From the NCBI GenBank assembly GCA_905221605.1, contig CAJNDS010002712.1, positions 448,501 to 512,500 on the forward strand: 64,000 nt of DNA, in the 5' to 3' direction. The notes under the pieces were generated by a model. The model saw only the letters and a list, made by a program, of their open reading frames with translations, did no database searches and was not told the origin of the DNA. Below, piece by piece: positions 1-12,786 of this stretch (positions are counted from its first letter, which is position 1; each line of letters begins with the position of its first letter). This DNA is from Symbiodinium natans. Its lineage: Eukaryota; Sar; Dinophyceae; Suessiales; Symbiodiniaceae. The position numbers and the translations under genes are program-made.

Positions 1-2330
1 TAGGGTTTAGGCTTTTATCAGATCATCGGCTTTGCTACATTCGGCACATGCTGATTCTGGCACTACTGAAGATTGAGGGCAAAAGAGATCTAGGAAGCTT
101 CAGAAAACCCTATCCCCGACATCCCCCACACCAAAGCGGCCCCCCCCCCTACATCCCCCACACCAAAGCCCCCCCCCCCATGAAGCCTGCAACCTTTGGC
201 CCCTGGACAAAACGCCTAGGAGGAATGTGACACAAGAGTCCCTCAAGAACCCTGAAAAACGTTGTGCGAGAGACCCGCAAAACTTCCCAACTCCTGTCTT
301 GGTCCGAGATGCGAGCGACTAAGCCCTGAAGTGCTAAGCCAACCTTCAGGAGCAGAATGGCGTCACCTCGGTGTTGAAGCCGGGCTTGCCATTTTTGTCT
401 GGTAGGGCCCGGGGGGGGGGAGGGGCATCCTTTCGGCAAGTGAGGGGAGGGGAGGAAGACAGAGTTCTCGGATAAAGTTCTTGCTGGGAAGAAGAAGAAG
501 AGGCAAATAAGACACATAGAGAGCATAGGGGGAACAGAGTGGAGGCTGTTCGTTTCAGGGTCTCGCCTCTGGCATGCAGAAACGCACCGGAAGCTCAAGA
601 CCGAAGCCGCGTACCCCAGATCCCCTCGCAGATTCTTTTTTCCGACTGGTTCCGCCAAGGACTGTTCAGGTTGAGCACGCCGGGCTGGCCTTGTCGGACC
701 ACACCTCAACAGTACTCTGTGGCGTCACGGCAGACCAACTGACAGGTGCGGCCATGGTTTGGACGATCTACCATGGCCTGTCTGCCTTGTAAAGTGTTTT
801 CGGCAGGGCTTAGGGCGTTTGGGGATTTCATGCGCGATGCTTCCGCGGCCGTGCGAGCCGGCGGCTTTGCCGAACGGGGCGCATGTGTACAGTGTACGGT
901 AGGCAGAAGCTGCCTCTCTTCAGAGGTCAACTTGATGGCCCAGCGGTTGGACAGGTAGGTGACGCAGAGTGCCAGCATGGCTGAGTGTGGAAAAATCTTG
1001 TCGTCCCAGGAAGGTCATGTGACGAGATGCCTTGCTGAAGAGTCGGCTGAAGGTGTGACTCCTTGACTTGCTCATTTACTTGCTCCTCCTCGCGTGGTTT
1101 CTCTTCTTCCCAAGGTTCTTCCTCGACTCTACGCTAGATAGGCTTAAGCTGCCACCATGCGTCTCTCGGGTCTAAGCGCCAACCAACTCCCCTCGACCCC
1201 GGAGCCCTAAACCAAAAACCCAAGCCCTCAACCCCCAAACCCTTACGCGCTGACTTAGTTCGTGCCGTGGAGTAAGGGTTATTGCGAAGGAACATAGACC
1301 AACTGACCGTTCTAAGCACATCATGTTCTTTCTAGATCACTTCGAGAATGGGTTTCTGCCGCCCTCACAAGTAGCGGTAGGCCATTTTTGTCTAAGACAG
1401 AACCACAAGTAGTATGAAGTTCCTCCCTAAATCCTAAAGTCCAAACCCCAAACCCTAAACCCGAAACCGGTGATTGGCCGTGGCGTATTAATCTTGCCCA
1501 TGGTAGCCATGACAGCCATTTTTCAAACGCAGTTTCGCATCATCACTCAGACTTGGAATCCTGCGGAGTGGTTCGTCCAGCTATGCGGGTGCCAAACAAC
1601 CCGAAACCCCAAATCCCCTGAACCCTAAACCCGCCTCCTGAACCCTAAACCCCAAACCTGTCTGAACCCTAAACCCCAAACCCTAGCCCCCCTAAACCCT
1701 ATCCCTGAGCCCTAAGCCCTGAGCCCTAAACTACAGCAGCCCAGGAGTCGGGCACCCAGCAATCGATGTTCCACGCGCCCTTCAATGCCAATGCCGTCCT
1801 GCGCTCAGTCTCTCCACCGTTCTCGGGGGCCCTTGGGGGGGAAGGGTGTAAGGGTTTAGGGTTTAGGGTTTAGGGTTTAGGTGTCTTTCTGTGTATCGGG
1901 GTGTTGGCTTGAGGGCTTCGGGTTGACGGGTGTAGGGTTTGCGGGAGGAGAGGTTTTAGTGTGTAGCGATTTGGCTTTTAGGGGGTTTGGCTTTGGGGTT
2001 CTGGATATGGGCTGCAGAGCAGCACTTTAAACTTACATAAGTTTTGGGCGTTGGGTGTTGGATCTCGGGCTTAGGGCTTTCAGAATTTGAAGGGTTTGGA
2101 GTTTTAGGTGTTCCTTGAAAGACAGTCAACCCGGAAGATCCAGATCCGAAGCGTCCCAAAGTTTAGCCCGTAGTGTTTAGGGAGTTTTGGGTGTTTAGGG
2201 TTTTCGGTTTAGGGTTGGGTATAGGGTTGAGGGTTTTGGGGCTCGGGGCTCGGGTCCGCATCCGGAGGCCTCGAAGACCGCAATAGAACCCTGTGGCAAA
2301 CAAGCCCACCGAGACCCTCAGCACTTTGCA
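1..2330. other. Telomere-like noncoding stretch
   Basis: I found no convincing gene here. The stretch is rich in exact and degenerate CCCTAAA/TTTAGGG units, for example around 1436-1465, 1615-1730 and 1855-1881, with the strand orientation switching along it. Open frames in it are short, start on GTG or CTG, or pass through repeat units. A region around 720-960 is free of repeats and could hold an exon, but no frame stands out. Confidence 0.6.
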
Positions 2331-2380
2331 CTTTGGCATGTGTCCAGGCTTTCTCGAAGCATGCCCCGCGGAAGCTGCCC

Positions 2381-5300
2381 TCTGACATCGGAGGTGCTGT
2401 GGCTCGCTGCCAAGTATGCGGGCCAGGGTGGTGGCCAGATTCGGCTGCAGGAGTTCTGCGCTCCCCGGCAGCTATTCCCTCTTGGCTGAACCCTCCTATA
2501 CATCCAAATTCCCTACAACTCCCACCCCAGATCTAGATGGACCGATTTGCAACCCTGCAGTGTGTGAGGGTGTTAGGCATGTGGCAAAACAGCCCCAAAG
2601 TGCCGAACTCGAAGCCCCAATGGTGCAGATCTACGATCTGCGCCCACGTGCGAGTTTCAACATTCTCAAACAAAAAAACAAACACACACATACAAACCGA
2701 ACACCAAAAAATGAAACAAGACTCTAAGGAGATGCTGCAGGCCGGTCGCTGGTGCTTGAGATGTTCCGAACCCTTGGGTAGGTTGAGTGGCCTAGGGCTT
2801 AGGAGATCCATGGAGATCCTAACCATCCCTAAACAACTTGAGCTGGGTTGCGGAGTTTATGTTTAAGACTCTACGCCAGGGTCCCTCAGAGCCAGAAGCT
2901 ACATTGAAATACGGTATGGGGTCCTTCCAGTTATAGCTGTGTTTGGGAATTTGGGACTTCCCACATGCATAACTGTGGTTATATATATATACATACATAT
3001 GTTGCATTAATGTGTATGGCGTCCATTTGGATGATGTGTCGCCGTCGCTCATTTTGCTATTTTTATGTTGTAACAGTTCAAAAATAGATGTTGCAACAAG
3101 ACATGGTTTGTCCTCGTCCGGTTGCTTAGATTCCCATCCTGTTTTCAGGATGTTCTATTCAAACGTTGCCTTTTTTCGGGGATGCCAATATTGAAGCGGC
3201 CCACCCCATTTAGCGCAGGGCTCTTAGCCCATATTGCACTGCCAGTACCTGGAAAGCGTCAAGAGGATCTTCGGCGAGATTGACGTTGACAGGCCCACTG
3301 GGGTGACTTGCACAGAACGTGACATACTGTCATCCATCCCCAAATCGCCGTACGCCCGACACCACATTGGCAATTAATGGAAGCAGATACGAGCTATTGC
3401 GAGCATGATTTAAGCTCCAAGCACGGCATATTGTGAGCCTGGGCTGGTTCCTTGTGTCGACACGTACTTGTGTCCTTGATCTGCCTAAAGCTGTTTCCTG
3501 GAAACAAGTTTCGGGCCCGCAGTTTGGAAGTTAAGATACTATGTTGCTGTGTTGCTTTCTGCTTCTGCTTCTGGCAAGGCCTCCAAGCCAACTCTTTCCA
3601 CAAACAAGCAGGGTATGTTTCGGATGGGTCCCATTCCGCAAAAGATCCTGGAAAGAATTATCGCGATCCACAGATTTGACGGCACGGAGGACGGGTGACA
3701 TCTCGGTCGCGGAGCTGAGCCGTGCGCTGAAACTCTCGGGCTTCAACGTGCGGTGCCCGTTCTCGGGAACAGCATCGGGCATTTTTAGGGTGGGGAAGTA
3801 CATGTTGCAGACGAATTCCGGGTTTCAAGTTTGTTCGGGTTTAAGGCTCGGGCATGTAGTTGCCAGAAAGCTAGCACGTGCAGTGCATGGTTTGACACCC
3901 TGCCGGCTCAGGTCACCGGCACCGTGGACGGCCCGGCTCCCGGCTCTCGAAGAAACATCAGAGATTGCGAGTTAACCCCCTCCCCCCCCCAAATCTTATG
4001 CGTGAAAATGCCTGAAAGCCCAAATCAAACCCTAAACCTAAACCCGAAATACGAGCCCCCGATCATGAGGCTTTTTTGGCCCGAGACCCCTCTGCTGATT
4101 GGCATGCCCCATTCGACAACCCAGAGCTGCAGGAAAGCCCTGGTTTCCCTGAAGTTCTGGGATATCTGGAGTGGCCTGTGATGGGCCCTCTTTGAGACAT
4201 GCCTTGCTTCAAACAGCATTCAGCAGCTTGGAATTCCTCAACACCGTCGACGCATTTTTTGTTCTGTCAGAGCCCTGATACCGTGACAGCTTCCCAATGC
4301 TCAGTCGAGGGGACCTGTGCGAGCATCGAAATCCCCGCCTTGTCCCAAACATTGGCATATCTCGCATGTAGTCCGAGCCTGGGGGTTTATTCTGCCAGCT
4401 ACGCAGGTGAGAACAATCGAAAAGCTGACTCCTAAACCCCTGCCATTTCGCCAAGGTGGCGATTCGCTCAGCTTGGCGGCCTCTTGATTTGCAATGCTTT
4501 AGTGGGGGGGGGGGGGCGATGCCTTGGACGCTTAACGTCTATGCTGCGCGTGCTCTTTGTCTTCCTCAAATGTTCCCGAAAACCTGTCTGAAAGTGGGTT
4601 CTTGTTTGGCACTTCAACAGCGCAGAAGGCGTTCTGTCGGATCGCTCTTTGGCGAAAGAGGCCACGAAGAGGAGACGGTCAACGGAGGAGGGTCGGACGG
4701 AATCAATTTTGATGGGAGGCCACGGAGGCTTTTGCTGGGAGAGGGGCGTGGCGTGGGGAGGCGATGTGCGGTTGACGGGCGGGTTCGGGGACGAGGACAA
4801 GGAGCAGGGAGAGCGGATGGGGAGCGTGACATTCGGTTCATGAGCAGGGGAGTGGGGGACACGTGGACAAGACAAGGGGTTCAGCGCCGATGCATTCGGT
4901 TGAAGGGATATAGTCACCTTCCGCGCCCTCCGCGAACACCGCGCCCTCCGAGCCCTCCGCGCCCTCCGCGCCCTCCACGCCCTCCGCGCCCTCTGCGCCC
5001 TCCGCAGTTTCGGCAGTCTCTGCACCCCCCACGCCCCCCACACCCCCGCCCCGCCGCGCCGCCCTCCGCACCCCGCGCCCTCCGCGCCCTCCGCGCCCTC
5101 CGCGCCCTCCGCCCTCCGCGCCCTCCGCTCCGCGCCCTCCGCCGCTCCCTCCACTCCCTCCGCTCCCTCCGCTCCCTCCGCTCCCTCCGCTCCCTCCGCT
5201 CCCTCCGCTCCCTCCGCGCCCTCCGCGCCCTCCGCGCCCTCCGCGCCCTCCGCGCCCTCCGCGCCCTCCGCGCCCTCCGCGCCCCCGCCCAGGACACACT

Positions 5301-8300
5301 GTGCCGAGGCTAAGGCTGCACTGCGTCTATTCTGCGGGTGCGTTGCGTCTATTCTGCGGGTGTTTCCTTTGTATACGAGTATTCGTTTACAAGGCACGCA
5401 CGTGCAGCATGGCCTTTAAGTGTCCATCTTACCGGGGTGGGGGGTTGTAGGCGTTGAATGGCTTTGAGGGATTTTGGGGTCTCTGGGTTTGGGGCCCTTG
5501 CCCATGAAAACTGCTCGGGTCCAGGAACAAGGAGTGCATTTCACCTTGGAAAGCCACAAACCCGAAACTTGAGGTGGCCAACAAGATCGGCCAAGCCTAC
5601 GATTCAGCCCCTCCGCAGCACTCGGGATACAGATTTTTTCAGGCAACTTCCCAGTGCTGCCCCTCATGTCCTTACATCTCCGTGTGGTAAAATCCTTACT
5701 TTAGTGATCATAATCCCCTGTAAGACGGTTATGCGGGGACGATTTTCTAAGAGTTGCTTCTTTCATGTTTTCGTTCTGGTTTTGATCAAGCCTTTCGTGC
5801 AACCTCGGCCCCATGGTCTCAATCAGGCCTTCTGGTCCCTTCTGAATCAACTGTGGGATGCCCGCCTTGCCCTAAAACCCTAAACCCAAAACCCTAGACC
5901 AGCTGAGGACAAGAATGGGGTGCTGACTTTCGACGAGTCGGATACTCAGTGTGTGTACTTCGCAGGAGCGCTCTGTTAGGTCGCTTTGCGCCAGGTTTAA
6001 TTCGGGTTTAGGGTTTAGCAGGGAAACATTCCGCCTTCAACGTTCAAGACGTTCTCTTGGTCAGGTCATCAGGGCGGTTTGGCCTCGGGCTGTGTTCGCA
6101 ACATTCTTAGTTTTGGAGCATTGGTCATTGGCCAGTGCTCCCTAGGCCGAGCTCCTTTTCCTTGAAACCCAAACCCCGTTCTGGACCTCGAACCTCGCTT
6201 GCTGTCCCTGATCTGTAAGTCGTAACCCCAGCCTAAACTCGAGAATTGGACTGTTCTATCCATATTCCCGTTTGCCACGTCCACGACCACAAAAAGGTTT
6301 ACGGGGTGAGACCGCATCCCAAGCGGATCTGCATCGGGCATCCCCTTAATCAGGCTTCATGCCCCGACTTTCGGCAGGAGCCTTCAATCATTTGACCCGA
6401 AACCCGAAGCCCTGATCGGCTTGGGAAGCTTAGGGGGTTTGGCGTCTCTTTGTCCTGAAGCCCGAGGTTTGTCCAACTTCGCTTGGATGCTTGGCACATG
6501 ATGGCTTAGATGGGCCCAAACCCGAACCTCCACGTGTTGAAGTCGGTGGTGCAGAAAAAGCCTGCTCTTTCAGGCTGGCTTGCCCGAGACTTTTAGCTCA
6601 CAATCCCGAAGCCCCAAACCTAAACCCTACGTGACAAACTCTCCAACCCAAAACACTGCGCGCGGATCATCCGGCCAAATTGGAACATCCGGTAAAATTG
6701 GAACATGCCACAGTACGTGCACCTCTCTCGATGCCATCGTGTTTGACAGCACCATTCCATGTGATGTTTGCGAGAAAGTGATCTGCAAAATACTTTGCTA
6801 TTACACTACCTCCAGGGTCCTGCGAGCGTCCGGAAGGTTACTCAGTGTACCTCCTTACTGGCAGCGTCGCGCACACAAGGGCTGGCGCAAGTTCCTCTCC
6901 TGTATCGACGCGAAGGTCATTGCGATGCAAAGCCAGGTTACAGATCTGCTCTGCATTGCCGGGCAGCTGAATGACGGCCGGGTCTATAACCCCCTTGTAG
7001 GCCCTTAGACAATAAAAATGTTCAAAAGCTACCTTAATAAGGTTCCAAGGGAGTGTCGTAGTGGAGGCAAGACAAGGGTTGGGCCGAGAGCCGAGGGCGA
7101 AGGAGGAATCCCGACCCCGAAGAGCCCGTGATCAGCCAAGACCGTGGCCAGAAAGCGTGTTACCTTTGGGCTGTTCCCCCTTATGCTTACCGTCCTTAGT
7201 AGGGATTATAGAAGGGGGTACTATAATCCCTATGAAGGACTGTTAGGAGAAGGGGGAGTGATCAGCCAAGAACTTGAGTGCCAGAAAACTTGTTACTTTC
7301 ATGTGATTAGTTCATTCCATACGGAAACTTTAACCTCAAGCTTGAGTTCCAACAAATTCATGAGACAGTTACATGAGAAAGGTCCTTCGGCATAGATACG
7401 GCCCTTCACCCGAAAATACCTTCAACCTGATTTTCCAAAGTTATTCGTTTACGATTCCAGACCCGGCAATCTTCCGTAAGTCCATTCAACCTCGGGTTCC
7501 CCCAGAGTGGAACTTCAAACGTGACTTCCAGAAAAGTTCTGTTACTTAGATAAGATCTAGCCTGTTTATCTTCGATACGTGAATGGGCTGGCTTGGCTTT
7601 GGCCAGCTCTGCCTTGGGTTCGTTTCGAGTAGTGTTTGATTTGGTGGTCTTGTGGCCGGGATGTGATACCAAACACACACAAGCGCGCTTGTCAGCGCGA
7701 GACCTTTCCAAGAACACCGGAACACGAACCCTAAATCCTAGTTGCGTTGTTGGCCTAAACCTAAGCTCTTCTTCGGTGGAGACCAGGTGACCTCAGCAGG
7801 AGCCTTGAGGAACACATATGCATTGCCTTGTGTGTGGGGACTTTGTTGGCTTCATATGGTTGTTAGAGGGTTTTTACAGGGCTTGATAGGGGTTGCAGAG
7901 TTTACAGGTTCTCCAGGGTTTAGCACCGAAACCTCTTTAACAACAAACCCCGCCATAAACGGCCCAGAGCCCCTCTGAGGAGTGGGACTCCTACCCCTAA
8001 ACCGTAAACCCTAAAGCCTAAACCCGAAACCCTAAAGCCTAAACCCTAAGCCTAAACCCGAAGCCCTGAGGAGTGGGACTCCTACCTGGATGCCTGGACC
8101 GCCCACGTGCCGCCGGGCGCCAACGCCATCTCCCCTCAGCAGCTGCCCCCTGGGCCGACTGGAGGTCGTAAGGCCTTTAGGGGTTGTTTAAGGTTTTTAA
8201 GGTTTAAGGGGTTAAGGTTTTTAAACGCTTTCTTAGGCCTTCAAGATTTTCTGTTGAGGTTTTTGAGGCTTTTAAGGCTTTTAAGGTTTTAGGTCTTTCA

Positions 8301-11300
8301 GGAGTTAGAGGGTTTAAGGTTTTCAGAGTTTTAAGGAGTTTGAGGTTTTGAGGGCTTTAGGGTTGTCAAGGTTTTTAAGGCTTTAGGGTCCGAAGTTTTG
8401 GGGTTTCTGGAGGGTCATGGTGTTCAGTATTTCAAGGTTTCTTGCCCCATGGAAGAAAGACAGAACTAGAGAAAGAGAGAGAAGAAAGAAAGAAAGGCAG
8501 AAAGACAGAAGGAAAGAAAGAAAGAAAAGAAAGAAAGGGAACACAGGGGCGCTCCACTAAGCCCCACGACAGAATCGAACAAAGAGGGCGGGCGAGAGCG
8601 AGATCGAGAGAGACAGAGAGCGAGTGAAAGTTCGTGTTTCGGGTTTATAGGGTCTACATGTATAGGGTTTACAGGGTTTACAGGGTTTACATGGTTTACA
8701 GGGTTTGTAGGGTGTACAGGGTTTATAGGGATTGCAAGGTGCCCAGGCCCCAAACTCACCACCCGACCTCTCCCAAGCGTTTTGAAAACACACAGAGAGG
8801 GAGAGGGAGAGGGAGAGGGAGAGCGAGAGCGAGAGTGTTTTGTGCACTTGGCTTTATCGAGACGTGCATCTTCATGTACAAACGTCCGAGCCCCCAAGCC
8901 GGCCATGAATGCACGCAATGTGCTTCAAGGCTGACAATTATGGAGGCGATCAAGAAGTGGCGGCCTCAATACCTTGGCGAGCAAAGCTTCATTCAAAGAA
9001 TCACAGGATAATCACAGGGCTTTGAGACATTCTCCCCGATGCCTCTCCTGCCATCAACGAGGTCGCTGGATCCGCTGAGCGACCTCGCGATGCACCCTGC
9101 GGCAGCAGGCGGGAGGCTGAGCTTCGGGTTTGGTGGTCAAGTCTGCCACAGTCCAAGACACAAACCCCGAGATTTTTTCACATCATATAACTATTGGTCG
9201 ATATTGATCATTTCATTTTCGTATGTGCATATGTTGAAATTCTTGTATCATTGCGGGATACTAGTTTGGTCTATTCTTATATGTTTATATCATTAAATAA
9301 ATTATTGTTATCTTTCTTCTTTCTCCAAGCACCCCAGAAGTGACGCCGGTGCGCCCACCAACATGCTTGTCCGAGGCCTCGCAGGTTTTAATGCTGGCGG
9401 CTTCCTGGGGCCCATGTTCTACAATTCCATGTTCAAGGCAAGGGGGTGCAAGAGAAAGCTGGAACATTCATTCTGGCTCTCAACAACGGCGTGGCGGCGG
9501 CAAGCTTGCCTCCGATTCGGTGTTTTGCAGCTATCCTTCAGCAGCTGGTTGAGTTGCGGGAGTCTTATTGCATGGCTGAACGCTCGCTGCAGCTCTCTTT
9601 CTTTTTCAATCCTGCATGCTTCAGGCTCGAAAATGGAGTGAAAATGGGATCGCTGAGTCATTCATGCTTTGCGAAAGTGTGCAGCATGGCACGCTTTCGG
9701 TCCGGAGCCCTCAAGCTCACTTCCATGCACACCCTCACCATCCCTCAGCTGCCTCAAAGCACAAGATGCCCCCCCCTCTGAAGGTGCCACGACCATTCCT
9801 TGTGACCACAGCCGAGGTTCTGAGCCGCGTCCGCACGAGACCCCCCTTTGCGCCCCACGCAAATCTCTTTACGCAAGTCTCTTTTCGTAGTTCACCGCTG
9901 TGGGGTTGGCGTGTGCAACGAACGGCAGAGTTGCTGAGTTGCAGAGTTCAGCTAGCGCACATCACACCCCAGTCTCATGTGCACCATGAGCCGCCGGCAC
10001 TAGCTGCTGCAGAGCAACCTGCGGCGCTAGCTCCTTAGGCAACAGCTCTGCCAGACTGAGGATCCGGAAGTTCTCCGGAGGAGCCTGCATGCTCACTTTC
10101 GAGCAATTCTGCCTCCTCATGGAATTCTTGAAGGAGCCGCCGCTGCACGGAGCAAGGCGTACACAGCTTTCTGGCATGTTGTCTTCGCTTACACCCCGAC
10201 TGGCATGTCATCCAATGGGTACTAGTCCTCAGGGCAAGGCTGCTAAAGGGTTTCTAGCCGAATGCCGGTGTTGCAGCTTAAACCTGCAGGTCCTGCAGGT
10301 GTTTTGTAGGGGAGGATCTCCTACTGCGGTGGGATCGGGATCTCAACGGCAACTGTCCGGGTTCGACGAATACCTACTTTGGGGCCCAAGATGTCCAGTC
10401 GCTGAATCTCTTGATGCTCGGGGCAATGAAACACAAACGGTTCGACTTGCGGAGGACCAAAAGGCAAAGTTTTGCGTCGTGGACATTGACCGAGTCCTGG
10501 CCGGATGATGCGTGAACTAATGACAAGGTGTCCCAGACGTATGCATTGTCGATTGCGCATACAGTTCACATGTCTGCGCGACTTGCGTTGGATGCAAAGC
10601 CTCGGAAGGTAGGTCTAGAGACTCCAAGCAATCCCGGACCCTCCTGCGCACCCCTAACCCTTACGTAAGCCCTGAGCTCACAAAGCCCCGTAAATTGCCC
10701 AAATCTCCGAGGCTCCGGCACCATCAGCGTCCAGGAGTTGGCTTCGGCGTTCGCCCAGAGTGGCCTGCCCTTGCCGCACCTTGTGGCCGCATGTGGACGG
10801 TTTTGGATAGGGCTCATAGGGGGGTTTTATGGGGTTCATATGGCTTCTAGGGCTTGGGGGCCGAGAGGATGTTTGGACTTAGAGGGTTTGTGTAAATTTC
10901 AGGGCCACTCTAGAACGATTAGGCCATGGGCCTCAGTCCGGTTAGATTCGTCCAGTTTAGGGGTGCCCCTAAAACCCCGAAATACCAGGAACCCCCCCTA
11001 ACAAGGGCACCTCCTATTTTCGGAAACCTTCATCTGCGGTGCAGGGTTTAGGGTTTGCTGAGCTTGGCGCGGCCCGCAGACTAGGGCTGAAAACGGCTTT
11101 TCGACATGGAGATTTGAACCGCAGTCTCATCACGTACAAGGTTGAAAACAGGGAAGGTAGCGGTTCTGCTTAGGTCAGATTGCTCCTCATCCCTCTAATT
11201 TAGTTTAGTGCCACTGGCTTGAATGAAAGAGACCGGGGAACGGGTCCGAGGTTGTTCCGGTGCCAGACTCCATACAGGGCCTAGCGAGGGACTCGTGTAC

Positions 11301-11883
11301 TTACGTGACCTACACCTTCAGGCCCACAAACTCCTGTGCTGAGGCTCCCGCAGCTGCGTGGCCGCGTTGGCAACTGCACGTTTCATGTGGCCTCCGGTGT
11401 ACGGTTTTGAATGTGCAGGTTCTGCCTTGTTTGCAAGGGGGCCAGGAGGTTTGGGTCGTAGAAGGGAGGTGGAAATGTCGAAAAGCAGAAGGGTTGCAGG
11501 GATGGGCTTTCAGGTTTAAACATTGGTTCCAAGAGGTTGCTGTGATGAGTCGAAAAGGCCCTTCTCTATCCTGAGCCCTGCCCGGTCCAGCCCAGCTGTG
11601 AGGCTCATGGCGGTGGCAGGGCGGTATGATCAGGAGCCTGGGGGGTCTCTAGGGCCTATGTCGACCAAGTGTGGTAAGAGTGCCTACTTGTGATAGGATT
11701 GAGAGGCATGTTTGAGGATGGCAGATCAGGCACAACTGAAGCGCAGATTGATGAGTAGTGGTGACTGGAGAAGCACCCCTGGAAGTAGAGACGGGCAGAC
11801 TCATGCAATGCAGTGAGGATAACAGCGGCACGCTGGAGTTCGACGAGTTTGTGCAGATGATGACCGAGATCACGAACATCTAG
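2381..11883 (+). CDS. Multi-exon EF-hand calcium-binding protein(s), exons scattered
   Basis: Short exons with EF-hand signatures recur on the + strand and the last ends in a stop at 11881-11883. Best pieces: 2381-2457 (LWLAAKYAGQGGGQIRLQEF); 3246-3292 joined to 3690-about 3755, giving a full loop DVDRTGDISVAE; 4217-about 4255 (FSSLEFLNTVDAF); 5791-5859 joined to 5908-5937 (WDDKNGVLTFDE); 8071-about 8155 (degenerate hand, ANAISPQQL); 10084-about 10131 (MLTFEQFCLLMEFL); 10712-about 10784 (GSGTISVQELASAF); 11706-11729 joined to 11818-11883, giving loop DQDNSGTLEFDE then FVQMMTEITNI and stop. Junctions use GC donors and AG-G acceptors. Several hands are split by an intron inside the loop. Many loops lack canonical acidic residues, so some hands are probably structural. 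The start is unknown, many exons are missing, and more than one gene may be present. The EF-hand assignment is firm for the 3.2-3.7 and 11.7-11.9 kb pairs and weaker elsewhere. Confidence 0.55.
4916..5287. repeat. GC-rich 9-bp minisatellite
   Basis: Tandem units of CCGCGCCCT, with a block of the variant CCGCTCCCT around 5150-5215, run for about 370 bp. Because the period is a multiple of three, every frame stays open on both strands and yields artificial low-complexity proteins (RAL, EGA, GRG or PPR repeats). It lies between EF-hand exons, so it is most simply an intronic minisatellite. Confidence 0.9.
5559..5653 (+). CDS. Possible exon, unidentified
   Basis: A repeat-free stretch with an open frame of natural composition, containing KLEVANKIGQAYDSAPPQHS. 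It sits between EF-hand exons of the same strand and may belong to the same gene. Boundaries are unclear and no family is recognised. Confidence 0.3.
6660..7008 (+). other. Repeat-free stretch, possible exon(s)
   Basis: About 350 bp without telomere-like units. Two overlapping + frames are both open and both protein-like (one contains IVFDSTIPCDVCEKVICKIL, the other LLLHYLQGPASVRKV), so the coding frame cannot be chosen. No domain is recognised. Confidence 0.25.
7128..7271. repeat. Direct repeats flanking a fold-back element
   Basis: The 14-mer GTGATCAGCCAAGA occurs at 7128-7141 and again at 7258-7271. Similarity continues imperfectly for about 25 more bases after each (both have a CCAGAAA...TGTTAC pattern). 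The fold-back element lies between the copies. This may be a local duplication or a relic of insertion. Confidence 0.75.
7173..7258. mobile_element. Fold-back (MITE-like) element, copy 1
   Basis: The left arm 7173-7211 begins GTTCCCCCTTAT and ends AGGGATTATAG. The right arm 7221-7258 is its imperfect reverse complement (CTATAATCCCTATGAAGGAC onward to AGGGGGAG). The two arms can form a stem of almost 40 bp with a loop of about 9 bases. A relative with closely matching arms is at 31746-31838. It has no coding capacity, as expected for a miniature inverted-repeat element, though no transposase or family name can be assigned. Confidence 0.7.
7975..8086. repeat. 21-bp direct repeats bracketing a telomere-like tract
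   Basis: A perfect 21-bp direct repeat (7975-7995 and 8066-8086, containing GAGGAGTGGGACTCC) brackets 70 bp made almost entirely of CCCTAAA-like units. The right copy leads into a protein-like exon (EWDSYLDAWTAHVPP), while the left copy runs into a stop. The arrangement looks like insertion of a telomere-like tract with a target duplication, which would create an intron-like segment. Confidence 0.8.
8160..8860. repeat. Low-complexity block
   Basis: Successive simple repeats: AGGTTTTAAGG-rich (about 8170-8390), polypurine GAAA (about 8450-8545), GAGA-rich (about 8585-8630), 9-bp GGGTTTACA units (about 8640-8735) and GAGAGG units (about 8793-8835). Open frames across this block on either strand are composition artefacts. 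Confidence 0.85.
8860..10020 (+). other. Repeat-poor stretch, possible exons
   Basis: Telomere-like units are almost absent. Open + frames of protein-like composition occur (for example at 9320-9440 with GFNAGGFLGPMFYNSMFKA, and 9446-9660 with LQQLVELRESYCMAE), but they overlap in different frames and no family is recognised. Confidence 0.3.
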
Positions 11884-12757
11884 TGCTTTATGTGAGTGTG
11901 GCAGGAACAGCAGAATGCAGCATAACCAACCGTCATAGCCTCACTTGTCTCTCAAGTAGCTGCCTGACAGCCTAAGCCACGCGGTGAACATCGCTTCGTT
12001 TACGTCAAGATCAAAAGAAGTTGCTCTGCCTCCGTTGCTTTCCGGAAGGGGCTCAGCAGGAGACTCGGTGGCGCCATAGATTCGAAGTAGCTGGCCACCA
12101 CAAATCACAGTATGTCTTCGACGATTCGAATCTGGGAGCCAAAGAGTTTCAACACTACCCGTGTTAAGCCCTAGACCCTAAACTGCAAAGAGTGCGAGAG
12201 TCGAAACCCTAAAGAGTATTCATGGCGCTGCCCTGAGGCCGAAGACAGCCAGGAAACCCAACCAACTTGCGCAGGTGCACCTCTGGAAAGGCGCTATGGC
12301 GCGGCCCCTGCGGTAGAGTACCGCACCGCGCTCCAGGCGGAGAGAAGTTGTGGGGTTGAAGTAGTGTGAGGATGCTGGGCTTAGGGTTCAGGCCGGGCGG
12401 TGCAACAAATGCCTGCTGTCAAAAAAGGGGCGATGCACACGAAGGAGAGGTCGCCTGGGGGATAATGGGCTTTTGGAGGTTCAGGGTGTCCGAGTGCAAG
12501 CTCGACTTTTTTCGGGGTCTCAGCTGTTCTTCGGCCCGGTTCCGTGACCAAACCCTAAACCCCAAACCTGGTTGTGAGAGTCGAAACCCTGAACCTTGAA
12601 CCCTAAACCCCCAAAGCATGAGGTATTTCACGTCATTCGCTGGCGCTCCCATGTCTGGGGACTCTGAGGGCTGTTGCAACTCCTTGGCATCCTTGGCAGG
12701 CTGCTGCAAAACAGCAGAGCCCGCCCAGGGCCCAGACCAGGGTAACTCTGGAAGGTT
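11884..12757. other. Intergenic spacer
   Basis: Between the EF-hand stop at 11883 and the retrogene. It contains scattered CCCTAAA-like units (12170-12210, 12550-12610) and no convincing open frame. Confidence 0.5.
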
Positions 12758-12786
12758 TGGGGTTTAGGGTTTAGGGTTTTGGGTGT

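Noticed and set aside
4456-5397. Long overlapping frames on both strands (up to about 309 codons) rich in RAL, EGA and GRG repeats
   Set aside because: They are produced by a 9-bp GC-rich minisatellite that leaves all frames open. There is no conserved sequence outside the repeat.
8466-8918. 150-codon - strand frame rich in Ser/Leu/Pro
   Set aside because: It crosses four different simple repeats, and composition alone explains the open frame.
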